Part shown: positions 56,012-64,000 of the stretch, piece after piece
Position numbering within the stretch: position 1 is the first letter of the stretch
Layout of the letters: each line of letters begins with the position of its first letter
Assembly: GCF_032393985.1 (NCBI RefSeq)
Contig: NZ_CP135918.1
Span: 6,511,724-6,575,723, forward strand
Length of the DNA stretch: 64,000 nucleotides
Direction: 5' to 3'
Source of the DNA: Fischerella sp. JS2
GTDB taxonomy: Bacteria > Cyanobacteriota > Cyanobacteriia > Cyanobacteriales > Nostocaceae
Notes under the pieces: model-generated
Told to the model about the DNA's origin: nothing
Databases searched by the model: none
The model's input: the letters and a program-made list of their open reading frames with translations, nothing else
Made by a program: the position numbers and the translations under genes

Positions 56012-56893
56012 ATGGGTATAAACCAAAACTACAAATTAAATTTGATTCAGTGGTATCCTGGTCACATTGCCAAAGCTGAAAAAAACCTCAAAGAACAACT
56101 CAAGCTTGTAGATGTGGTGCTAGAGGTACGGGATGCTCGCATTCCTTTGTCAACCTTTCATCCCCAGATATTACAATGGATAGGGAATAAAAAACGGTTG
56201 TTGGTGTTGAACCGCTTAGATATGATTTCTGACCAAGTACGTCAGTTGTGGATAGACTGGTTTCAACGCCAAGGTGAACAAGTTTTTTTTACCAATGCCC
56301 AACAAGGTCAAGGAGTAGCGGCGGTATCAAAAGCAGCACAAGCTGCTGGTGTGGAACTCAATAAAAGAAGACGCGATCGCGGTATGTTACCCCGTCCAGT
56401 CCGGGCTGTGGTAATTGGTTTTCCTAATGTTGGTAAGTCAGCTTTAATTAATCGCTTGGTGGGACGGCGAGTAGTGGAGAGTGCAGCGCGTCCTGGGGTG
56501 ACTCGCCAATTGCGTTGGGTGCGAATCTCCGAAGAGTTGGAATTACTGGATGCTCCTGGTGTAATTCCTGCTAAGTTAGAAGACCAAGAAGCGGGATTAA
56601 AATTGGCTGTTTGTGACGATATTGGTGAAGCAGCTTACGATAATCAATTAATAGCAGCAGCATTCGTAGATTTAGTGAATGAACTTTATGCGATCGCACC
56701 TGATGTATTACCAGAAAATCCTTTGCGATCGCGCTACGATCTCGATCCTACATCTTTCACCGGCGATTCATACTTGCACAACTTATCAGAGTTACGTCAT
56801 AAAGGTGATGTTGAACGAACTGCACGGCAAATCTTAACTGATTTTCGCAAGGGGTTGTTGGGTAAACTTCCCTTGGAACTTCCGCCAAACTGA
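56012..56893 (+). CDS. ylqF: Ribosome biogenesis GTPase YlqF/RbgA
   Basis: 293 residues, circularly permuted GTPase: G4 NRLD (67-70) precedes G1 GFPNVGKS (136-143), Thr164 in G2 and G3 DAPG (180-183). The N-terminal IQWYPGHIAKAEKNL matches the family. Known role in bacteria: late assembly of the 50S subunit. The C-terminal part (about 225-293) is the helical RNA-binding ANTAR-like region. It stands alone, and downstream is a convergent small membrane protein. Confidence 0.95.
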   Translation: MGINQNYKLNLIQWYPGHIAKAEKNLKEQLKLVDVVLEVRDARIPLSTFHPQILQWIGNKKRLLVLNRLDMISDQVRQLWIDWFQRQGEQVFFTNAQQGQGVAAVSKAAQAAGVELNKRRRDRGMLPRPVRAVVIGFPNVGKSALINRLVGRRVVESAARPGVTRQLRWVRISEELELLDAPGVIPAKLEDQEAGLKLAVCDDIGEAAYDNQLIAAAFVDLVNELYAIAPDVLPENPLRSRYDLDPTSFTGDSYLHNLSELRHKGDVERTARQILTDFRKGLLGKLPLELPPN

Positions 56894-56936
56894 TGGGAAA
56901 GTTGCAAAACCAATTATGAGCAAAGCTAACTTAATA

Positions 56937-57212
56937 CTAGGTCATATAAAATACTAATCCAAACGCAGAGATCGCAACTAGTGCAGGAACCACAGTGCTG
57001 AACTCAAATTGTCTTGTCTTGAAAGTTTGTAAACAGTGTATAGGAATGACCAAGGGCCAGCAGATAAGTGCGATCGCTAACAACACTAAAGATAAAAATT
57101 TATCCTCAGGAGAATCAACAGGATGACGCAAATGAAATCTCAACCAGTTGATCAAAAAATAGCAGGTCATCAGTAGGTAACTAACAACCAAAGACAGTTG
57201 AATTTTGTTCAC
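56937..57212 (-). CDS. Small membrane protein, unknown
   Basis: 91 residues with three hydrophobic segments: LSLVVSYLLMTCYFLINWL, LVLLAIALICWPLVIPIHCL and FSTVVPALVAISAFGLVFYM. AAGGAGATCC lies just upstream of the ATG. The family is not recognised. The gene is convergent with ylqF and borders the 2.3-kb gene-poor region. Confidence 0.65.
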   Translation of the reverse strand: MNKIQLSLVVSYLLMTCYFLINWLRFHLRHPVDSPEDKFLSLVLLAIALICWPLVIPIHCLQTFKTRQFEFSTVVPALVAISAFGLVFYMT

Positions 57213-59495
57213 CTTGGGATCTCCTTTTATCTCTCAGATTCAGCAAAAATGAATTTGATTAATTCATGACATACAATTCTTAATGATATTTATATGTTCA
57301 AAAAAATGCTGTTACCTTTATCACTTACGCTTAAGCTAAGACTTTTATTCGTAGATAAATGTTAATAGAATCACTCATATAGATAAATCAGTACTTCTAC
57401 CGAATTTTAATTGCTATAGATTAGATTAGCCATGATACCATACTCATAATAACAAGCAGGCTACACATCATATATTCTGTAAATAATTGATTTTTTCCTC
57501 ATGCTATAGCAATCGATTTGATTCCTAAAAACTCTTAGTGGCAGGGAAATATTAACAGGGGTCGCTTAAAAAGAAAGAAGTGATTAAACGCGTACTGAAT
57601 TTTTTCAAAAATCAAATAAGAGTCTTATGTACTCAGATTCTCAATACTGCTGTGACAAAAGTCCAATAGTTTCTGCAAGCTGATAAAAAAGTGTTCTTGC
57701 TGCTGTTACATCATCAATAAACTGCTACTCTTAATATCTTATACATGCCCAATATTTTAGTATAATAATTTATTTTTTGACTAATAATTTACAAATATTG
57801 CATATGAGTTACACTTCAGTATCTTAATAGCATAATATGCGTATCAATCCAACTTAAAATGAATAAACTTTTAAAATATAAAAATTTTCCAATCAATTAT
57901 ATAGGGCATTCTGAAGAAAAAATGCTTACTTTAATTGAGCAAGGAAAGATACCTGAAAACATAAGCATTAGACCTATTACATGAATTCTAAAAACCCCCC
58001 TCAATCCCCCCGTTCACCGAGGGAATATTTAGTTCCTTCCCCGTAAACGCTTAGGGTTAGGGTGGGGAAAAACTTATGGTGAAACGGTGTTATACGCATT
58101 TTTTGATCTCAATTTTTCACAAAAAACATGATAAAAGCGCCTAACGCATCATGTGATCGATGGTGCGTTAGGTTGAAGCCATAACACAACGCCAGATGAC
58201 GCCAGCTGCTTTATGCCGGGAGAGGAGTCCACCGCACTGGCTTCCTACTTAAGATTTACTGCTGTATTTTTCTCAACAGTTATCTAAAGTTGCATAAAAA
58301 TTGCATATAAGTTGTAATTAAAAGTATTATATGCTTATCAATTTAAATCGTACAAAATAAATTGATCAATATAATAAACTGTTATTTTAACAGTGGATTT
58401 AAATATAAAACTATCCAATAATTTTTATATAATTTTCTGAATAAATCTCTCTTAATATAGTTGTCAAAAGGAAGTTAAATACTCAAAAAGTCATTAAATT
58501 CGTTAGATTTTCAGTCAATTAAACAAATTTATATTGCTGCTCGGTTCATGAAAGGAGATAATCTTATAAATCATAAACTTTTGGCTTGTATGAGCTTATT
58601 TTTTTGGATATTGGAATTTTGTTTTACATAAAAAAATAATATAGATTAGCTTGAATCTCTAAGTAGTATTTACAATTAAAGTAGTTGGAAATACTTGTTT
58701 TTTATTTTTAATACATAGTGTTTCTAGAAAATGCTTATTTTTACTAAAAAAAAGTTAAAATATTTTTAGTATAAATGCACACTTTTATTTTTCATAAAAA
58801 TTTTTAGTTAGAGAGAGAATTTAGAGTATATTAGCTAAAGATTTTAAATTTTACATAAAAAAGTTTTTCCGTATATGCACCAGTATAAATTTTGTATATA
58901 TAATTCTAGATGATTAGAATCCCTTGTATATAAGTAATTTGTCAATGAAAAGAGAGCATGAAAATTTAGTTTTTTTCATTTTTCTAAAATCTAATACAAA
59001 CTATTTAGTGAGAAACACGATACTCGAAAATTTTAGTAGCTCAAATAAACAGAAAAAAATTTTTATGATACTCTGGAAAAGTATTGATAAATTATTTCTG
59101 TTTGCGAATAAACAGATAAGACTTAAATATTCTCTTTGTTGCAACAATAGTTTTGATGTTTTATATGTTGCAATTACCTAACATTTCGGTGTAAGAATAA
59201 ATTCTCTGACTGATAGCGCAATTCCGTTGAAAATGGATTTGAAGGCTTACCAGTCAGTAAATTGCAAACTAAAGCTAAAAGCCCTTGAAATTGATTTTTT
59301 GGCGGGAGTTATTTCCAGAATGTTATGTATGTGATGTCTACCCAAATTTATGCTGCTAAATTCAATGATTAAATTTGGCAGTTAATCAAGTCTTTATATC
59401 TTGAACATTTAATAGTTTATTGCGTAAATTTCTGAAACTGAGAAATCGCCACTTTTTGATTTTTGACATTATTATTTTTTTTATTACATCATTGA
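57213..59495. other. 2.3-kb AT-rich gene-poor stretch
   Basis: Very AT-rich. An ATG-started 41-codon frame at 57859-57984 (MNKLLKYKNFPINYIGHSEE and so on) and an 85-codon frame at 58924-59181 are present; neither has recognisable homology, and the second lacks HIP1 or coding bias. The interior at 57989-58100 carries a GC-rich filler (CCCCCCTCAATCC... GGTGGGG), a repeat-type insert, and a TGCGTTAG palindrome lies near 58140-58165. I see no tRNA or riboswitch. It may include the upstream regulatory region of the aminotransferase gene. Confidence 0.5.
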
Positions 59496-60665
59496 ATGTC
59501 TCAATCAATTCTTCTTTCAACACCTCATATAGGTGATCTTGAACTAGAATTTGTCAAAGAAGCCTTTGATACTAATTGGATTGCCCCTGTTGGTCCCCAG
59601 ATAGATGCTTTTGAGCAGGAATTTTGCCAAGTAACTGGTGCTGGTGATGCTGCTGCTGTTAGTTCTGGCACTGCGGCTTTGCATTTGGCTTTACGATTAG
59701 TTGGTGTAGAACTTGGAGACGAAGTTTTTTGCTCTACTTTAACATTCATTGCTAGTGCTAACCCCATTGTTTATCAAGGAGCAAAACCTGTATTTATAGA
59801 TAGTGATCGCACTTCTTGGAATATGAATCCTGACTTGTTGCAGGAAGCACTAGAGAAACGCGCACGAATTGGCAAGTTACCCAAAGCAGTTATAGTCGTG
59901 CATTTGTTTGGTCAAAGTGCAGATATTGATCCGATTCTCCAAGCTTGCAATCAATATGATATTCCTTTAATTGAAGATGCAGCAGAAGCATTAGGTGCTA
60001 CCTACAAAGGACGTTATGTTGGTACTTGTGGACGAATTGGTATTTACTCCTTCAATGGTAATAAAATCATTACCACCTCTGGTGGTGGCATGTTGGTGTC
60101 TGATGACTCAAAATTAGTGGCAAAAGCTCGTTTCTTGTCAACTCAGGCACGCGATCGCTTTCCTTACTACCAACACTCAGAAATTGGCTACAACTATCGC
60201 CTCAGTAGCATTGCATCTGCCATTGGTCGTGGTCAGTTGCGTGTTTTACCACAACGAATTGCATCAAGACGACGCAACTTTATGATTTATACCTCTGCTT
60301 TGGGAAATTTACCAGGAATAGAATTTATGCCAGAAGCTAATTATGGACAGGCTACTCGCTGGCTAACCTGCTTAACGATCAATCCTCAAGCTTTTGGTGC
60401 AGATAGAGAACAAGTGCGCCTAGCACTTGCTGCACAGCAAATAGAGTCTCGTCCAGTTTGGAAACCTTTGCACCTCCAGCCTGTTTTTGCTGAATGTGAA
60501 TCTATTGGTGGTGCAGTGGCAGAAGATTTATTTACAAACGGTCTGTGCTTGCCTTCTAGTTCTAATCTCACAGATGAAGATTTGCAGCAAGTAATTAATG
60601 GCATCATAGGAGTTTACAACTCAAAAAACAGACAAGTAATGAATGTGTCTGAATATAAAAACTAA
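59496..60665 (+). CDS. DegT/DnrJ/EryC1/StrS-family sugar aminotransferase
   Basis: 389 residues, fold-type I PLP enzyme. Lys190 (YSFNGNKIITTSGGG) binds PLP; the DAAEALGATYKG motif is at 161-172 and VSSGTAALHLALR at 55-67. These enzymes aminate keto-sugars attached to nucleotides for surface polysaccharides (PglE/PseC-like). The RmlD-like gene lies next door on the opposite strand, which supports envelope-sugar metabolism but not co-regulation. The start MSQSILLSTPHIG is typical for the family. Confidence 0.9.
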   Translation: MSQSILLSTPHIGDLELEFVKEAFDTNWIAPVGPQIDAFEQEFCQVTGAGDAAAVSSGTAALHLALRLVGVELGDEVFCSTLTFIASANPIVYQGAKPVFIDSDRTSWNMNPDLLQEALEKRARIGKLPKAVIVVHLFGQSADIDPILQACNQYDIPLIEDAAEALGATYKGRYVGTCGRIGIYSFNGNKIITTSGGGMLVSDDSKLVAKARFLSTQARDRFPYYQHSEIGYNYRLSSIASAIGRGQLRVLPQRIASRRRNFMIYTSALGNLPGIEFMPEANYGQATRWLTCLTINPQAFGADREQVRLALAAQQIESRPVWKPLHLQPVFAECESIGGAVAEDLFTNGLCLPSSSNLTDEDLQQVINGIIGVYNSKNRQVMNVSEYKN

Positions 60666-60723
60666 GAACTAAATAGAAAAGGACTTATACTAAATATAAA
60701 AAACGAACCGCAAAGAACGCATT

Positions 60724-60766
60724 AGACGCGCTCATAGGCTACTTTCAGAAGCCTATGAGCGCGTCT
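60724..60766. terminator. Long bidirectional hairpin between convergent genes
   Basis: A perfect 17-bp stem AGACGCGCTCATAGGCT / AGCCTATGAGCGCGTCT with a 9-base loop, extendable with a bulge to a GCAT/ATGC arm. It lies between two convergent stops and probably ends both transcripts. Confidence 0.7.
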
Positions 60767-60825
60767 ATGCGGTTCATTTCTTAACGATTTTGCGTAAGTC
60801 CCATAACATTTAAATAGAAAATTCT

Positions 60826-61701
60826 CTATTTGCTGACTAATTTCTCTAATTCTGCTCTCAAAGATAGAGGTTGATACCCTAATGCAAAAGCTTTAGAACT
60901 GTCTAAAGAAACATCACTGGGTCTGGGGGCAGCCATTTTTACATCTTGTTGCCGACAAGCTTTTAATCCAGCAGTGGGTAATTGAAATGTTTCTACTAAT
61001 AAACGTCCAAAATCATAACGAGAAATTCTTTCTTTACCACCCAAGTGAATTATTCCTTGCACTTTTTCTAATGCTAATAATAATCCTTTGGCTGCGGTAG
61101 TGGCACTTACTGGTGTGCGAAATTCATCTATAAATAATTTTATGTCTTTGCCCTCTTGCAGAGTTTTGATAAACGGCTGGATAAAGCTGGTAGCAGTGGG
61201 TGTAGCTGCACCAAACATTAATGGCATTCTACACACGGCAGTCATCGGATAGCGTTCTAACATTCCCACTTCTGCCATCGCTTTTTGCTCACCGTATCTA
61301 TTTACAGGACATAGGGAATCTGTTTCTCGATAAGGAGGATTTAAACCATCAAAAACAAGGTCGGTAGATGTAAATACGCAAGGAATAGAAGCATCTGCAC
61401 ACAAACCAGCTATATTTTGGGAGACTATAACATTAGTTGTGTAAGATTCCTCAGGATGATTTTGGCAATAATTAGGTTGTGATTGCGCTGCGGTATGAAT
61501 GACTGCGACTGGCTGAATTTTATTAAATACCTGTTTTAGTTCTTGAAAGTTTGTTAAATTGACTTTCTGCATTTTGGTATTGGGAATTTCTACAGAATTA
61601 GTCAAGTAGGTTCCATAGACTTCCCAATCTAGATTTGCTAATTGACAAAGATGCCAACCTAAAAATCCACTAGCTCCAGTAACTAATAGTTTGTGCATCA
61701 T
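60826..61701 (-). CDS. dTDP-4-dehydrorhamnose reductase-like (RmlD) SDR enzyme
   Basis: 291 residues, extended SDR. NAD(P) motif GASGFLG (9-15), Thr/Ser112 region (TSTDLVFDG, 111-119), catalytic Tyr136/Lys140 (RYGEQKAMAE). RmlD completes dTDP-rhamnose synthesis, though similar proteins reduce other sugar nucleotides or serve as MAT2B-like partners. The rest of the rml pathway is not in the window. The Uma2 gene follows 39 bases upstream on the same strand. Confidence 0.85.
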   Translation of the reverse strand: MMHKLLVTGASGFLGWHLCQLANLDWEVYGTYLTNSVEIPNTKMQKVNLTNFQELKQVFNKIQPVAVIHTAAQSQPNYCQNHPEESYTTNVIVSQNIAGLCADASIPCVFTSTDLVFDGLNPPYRETDSLCPVNRYGEQKAMAEVGMLERYPMTAVCRMPLMFGAATPTATSFIQPFIKTLQEGKDIKLFIDEFRTPVSATTAAKGLLLALEKVQGIIHLGGKERISRYDFGRLLVETFQLPTAGLKACRQQDVKMAAPRPSDVSLDSSKAFALGYQPLSLRAELEKLVSK

Positions 61702-61740
61702 TAAACTTCCATGCTATTCAGGCAGAGAATAACATGAAAT

Positions 61741-62301
61741 TTAGATTTTTACATCTTCATAAATATCTGCGATCGCTATTTCTAAGTCTACCGAAGATAA
61801 TTGCAGATTATCTTCTTTTCCCAGTTCTTCCACAAACCAGTTATTCTGATTGTTTTTGCGGTACACTTCAACTTTGATTTCAGATTCTGAAACTAAAATG
61901 TATTCTTGTAAGTTTTGTAATTGCCGATAATTCATCAACTTTTCATTACGATGAATACGTTCCGTTGCTGATGAAAATACTTCCACTATCAAACAAGGTT
62001 GACTTTTGTAAAATTTTTCTCGATCTTGAGGGTTGCAGGTAACAGAGATATTTGGATAATAAAAGATGTTTAATTTAGGAATTTTAATCTTCATTTCTGA
62101 TGAATAAACTCGATAGTTTGTACAAAACAAATGTGTACGTAATCGGGTCAATATATTGCCAGTAATGACTTTACTTTTATCACTATCTTCTCGCATTGGA
62201 TAGACTTGCCCAGCCAAATATTCGTGACGGATTCGGCTTTCTAGTTCAAATTGTAAATATTCTTCAACGCTAAGATTCAAAAATTTGCTATGAGTATACA
62301 T
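61741..62301 (-). CDS. Uma2-family (DUF820) PD-(D/E)XK-like endonuclease
   Basis: 186 residues with the Uma2 hallmarks: N-terminal LSVEEYLQFELESRIRHEYL, AGQVYPM, central VTCNPQDREKFYKSQPCLIV EVFS, TERIHRNEKLMNYRQLQNLQ EYILV and a terminal DLEIAIADIYEDV. The family is hugely amplified in cyanobacteria. A nuclease fold is predicted but function is unproven. It is probably co-transcribed with the RmlD-like gene. Confidence 0.92.
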   Translation of the reverse strand: MYTHSKFLNLSVEEYLQFELESRIRHEYLAGQVYPMREDSDKSKVITGNILTRLRTHLFCTNYRVYSSEMKIKIPKLNIFYYPNISVTCNPQDREKFYKSQPCLIVEVFSSATERIHRNEKLMNYRQLQNLQEYILVSESEIKVEVYRKNNQNNWFVEELGKEDNLQLSSVDLEIAIADIYEDVKI

Positions 62302-62357
62302 CCTCTATCACACTGTGTAGATGGGTAAGTAAGTGTATCCAGAATTTTTACAAAATT

Positions 62358-62485
62358 ATACCAATTTGAAAAAAGAATACAACACATGGATTATATAAGA
62401 CCCCACCCCAACCCTCCCCTTTCCAAGGGGAGGGTGGGGTTAGGCGGGTGGGGTTATCTGTCGCAAACATTATTTGAATTGGTAT
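62358..62485. mobile_element. 128-bp MITE-like element, family A, copy 2
   Basis: Same length and ends (ATACCAATT / AATTGGTAT) as the copy at 17692-17819, with a slightly different central GC hairpin. Intergenic and non-coding. Confidence 0.82.
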
Positions 62486-62979
62486 TAGCACCCTGGTTTT
62501 GTTGAAATATTAAACCCGATTGAACAGTTATAATTCTGTAGACGCAGCAAAAACTATACTGGCACGCATGACAGATATTTTTTTACTAACGATTAAATTA
62601 ACTTGATATTAAGTCAATACTATTCGGTTATCTATTGTAAGTTTTTATGATGTAGATATACGTAAATAAATGTAAAAATTTATTCATTATATCTTTTGAC
62701 TAAATTTTATATAGCTGTTCTCGTTTGGATAGATGCAATACGCTTGAACCCCAATCTCCCTGCAAGCGAGGAGAAGAGCAAAAGCACAGCTTTGGCGGGG
62801 TGGGGTTTCGACTGTAATTCACACAACTGAAAACTGCTATAATTCCCCTCAATGTCCGCGTAACTACTTATACTTTTTTGCCTTTTTGCATTTTTATAAC
62901 TTTTCACAGACATTAACCTATTTTATGAATAGACAGAGAAAAAATAGGCATTCAAATAATGGCTTAACTTTAATATCAA
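62486..62979. other. Intergenic, downstream of the Obg gene stop
   Basis: About 490 AT-rich bases. A GC-rich filler (CTCCCTGCAAGCGAGGAGA, then GGCGGGGTGGGG) lies at 62755-62815. No supported gene; a short frame overlapping it is repeat-derived. Confidence 0.5.
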
Positions 62980-63978
62980 TTAAATTTTCTCTAGCACTGA
63001 CCAAATTTCCTGTAGCATTGGCTCTAAACCAGTACCAGTAACAGCAGAAATTAAAAATACTGGGGCGTGGGAAAGATGATTAAGTTGTGTTGCCAATGCT
63101 TCTAAATCTACACTTTCCCTATCTACCGCATCGATTTTGTTGAGAGCTAAAATTTGTGGACGATTTGATAAACCCCTGCCGTAGTCCTGCAATTCTTGTT
63201 GAATAATCTTATAGTCTGCGATCGCATCTTCACTAGTAGCATCAATTAAGTGCAACAGCACTCGCGTACGTTCAATATGACGTAAGAATTCATGCCCCAA
63301 TCCCGCCCCTTGGGAAGCACCTGCAATTAATCCCGGAATATCAGCAAAAACTGTACCATCACCATTGGGTTTACGTACCACACCCAAATTAGGCACAAGA
63401 GTAGTGAAGGGATAATCAGCTATTTTGGGACGTGCTGCTGATAAAGCAGATATTAAAGTAGATTTTCCAGCATTTGGTAAACCAATAATCCCTACTTCTG
63501 CCAGAAGTTTTAACTCTAAACGCAGCTGCTTTACTTCTCCTGGTAACCCTGGTAAGGCGTACTCCGGGGCGCGATTACGGTTACTCAAAAAATGCTGATT
63601 ACCCAGTCCACCTTTACCACCTTTGGCAACTAGCAACTCTTGCCCAGGTTCTACCAAATCCCCGATTATTTCCTCTGTTTCGGCATCATAAACCACCGTA
63701 CCGCAGGGAACTTCAATAATTAAATCCTTGCCATTTGCCCCGGTGCGATTATTTGGGCCACCACGAGAACCATTTTCTGCTTGAAAACGATGGTTGTATC
63801 TAAAGTCAAGTAAGGTTTGCAGACTTTCTACAGAACGTAAAAGCACCGAACCGCCCTTACCGCCATTACCGCCAGATGGCCCACCAGCTGGTACATACTT
63901 TTCTCGTCGGAAAGCGACAATCCCATCGCCTCCTTTACCTGCTGCTACTTCAATTTCTGCTTGATCGATGAATTGCAT
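62980..63978 (-). CDS. obg: GTPase Obg/CgtA
   Basis: 332 residues. Glycine-rich OBG fold 1-158 ([32 protein letters not shown]), then a G domain: G1 GLPNAGKS (166-173), Thr in PFTTL, G3 DIPG, G4 NKID. The extra C-terminal OCT domain of some Obg proteins is absent, as usual for cyanobacteria. Known roles: 50S ribosome maturation and stress signalling. It starts near the right edge of the window and is complete. Confidence 0.96.
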   Translation of the reverse strand: MQFIDQAEIEVAAGKGGDGIVAFRREKYVPAGGPSGGNGGKGGSVLLRSVESLQTLLDFRYNHRFQAENGSRGGPNNRTGANGKDLIIEVPCGTVVYDAETEEIIGDLVEPGQELLVAKGGKGGLGNQHFLSNRNRAPEYALPGLPGEVKQLRLELKLLAEVGIIGLPNAGKSTLISALSAARPKIADYPFTTLVPNLGVVRKPNGDGTVFADIPGLIAGASQGAGLGHEFLRHIERTRVLLHLIDATSEDAIADYKIIQQELQDYGRGLSNRPQILALNKIDAVDRESVDLEALATQLNHLSHAPVFLISAVTGTGLEPMLQEIWSVLEKI

Positions 63979-64000
63979 AATTGGTTGTTTGTTAGTAGTT

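Noticed and set aside
58924-59181. 85-codon frame in the AT-rich desert
   Set aside because: Composition matches the surrounding non-coding DNA; no homology or ribosome-binding site.
1-64000. tRNA, rRNA or transposase genes
   Set aside because: None recognised on either strand by reading; short or divergent ones could be missed without a covariance-model search.

Overview
The window comes from a filamentous, heterocyst-type cyanobacterium (Nostocales: Nostoc, Anabaena, Calothrix or Tolypothrix-like). The signs are many HIP1 palindromes (GCGATCGC), heptamer repeats of the TTAGTAG and CCCCATC types, cyanobacterial families (HhoA-type protease, very large PAS and kinase-ATPase-histidine kinase proteins, orthocaspase, DUF6745, Obg, YtxH/DUF948 pair) and AT-rich intergenic DNA loaded with small palindromic elements. 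No rRNA, tRNA, CRISPR array or transposase gene was seen.

Layout. 1-8 kb: edge-truncated membrane protein, HtrA-type protease, Ser/Thr kinase, VanZ-LamG membrane protein, FHA-GAF class III nucleotide cyclase. 8-11 kb: succinate-semialdehyde dehydrogenase plus a ThDP enzyme that best fits 2-oxoglutarate decarboxylase, the pair that closes the cyanobacterial TCA cycle. 11-16 kb: giant PAS hybrid histidine kinase. 16-19 kb: vitamin B6-like locus (MocR regulator, flavin-binding split-barrel protein, and a pdxJ broken by a 199-bp MITE-like insert). 19-22 kb: zinc alcohol dehydrogenase and small hypothetical proteins.

22-26.8 kb is the highlight: a complete diversity-generating retroelement (DGR). 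It contains a Trypco1-like small protein, a caspase/formylglycine-generating-enzyme-like (FGE) target protein whose last codons are a 130-bp variable repeat (VR), an Avd accessory protein, a DGR reverse transcriptase, and a 130-bp template repeat (TR). VR and TR differ at 15 positions, and every one is an adenine in the TR. The target joins a caspase-type protease to a diversified C-type-lectin-fold sensor, which suggests an antigen-sensing conflict or suicide module.

27-36 kb: GNAT acetyltransferase, a 1962-residue kinase/ATPase/histidine kinase whose 3' end runs into a heptamer repeat, MiaE-like tRNA hydroxylase, Hsp20. 35.5-48.9 kb: SMP-30 lactonase, BrkB and MFS membrane proteins, a decayed DUF1778/GNAT toxin-antitoxin pair, amidase, YtxH/DUF948 pair, DUF6745, small proteins, and a nucleosidase plus frameshifted membrane protein pair. 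49-64 kb: alaS, HMA metal-binding protein, diguanylate cyclase, M41-like Zn protease, VOC protein, YlqF/RbgA GTPase, a 2.3-kb gene-poor AT-rich stretch, a nucleotide-sugar aminotransferase, an RmlD-like reductase, Uma2 and Obg.

All calls come from reading the sequence without database searches. Family names rest on recognised motifs; starts were chosen by ribosome-binding sites and family N-termini where stated.
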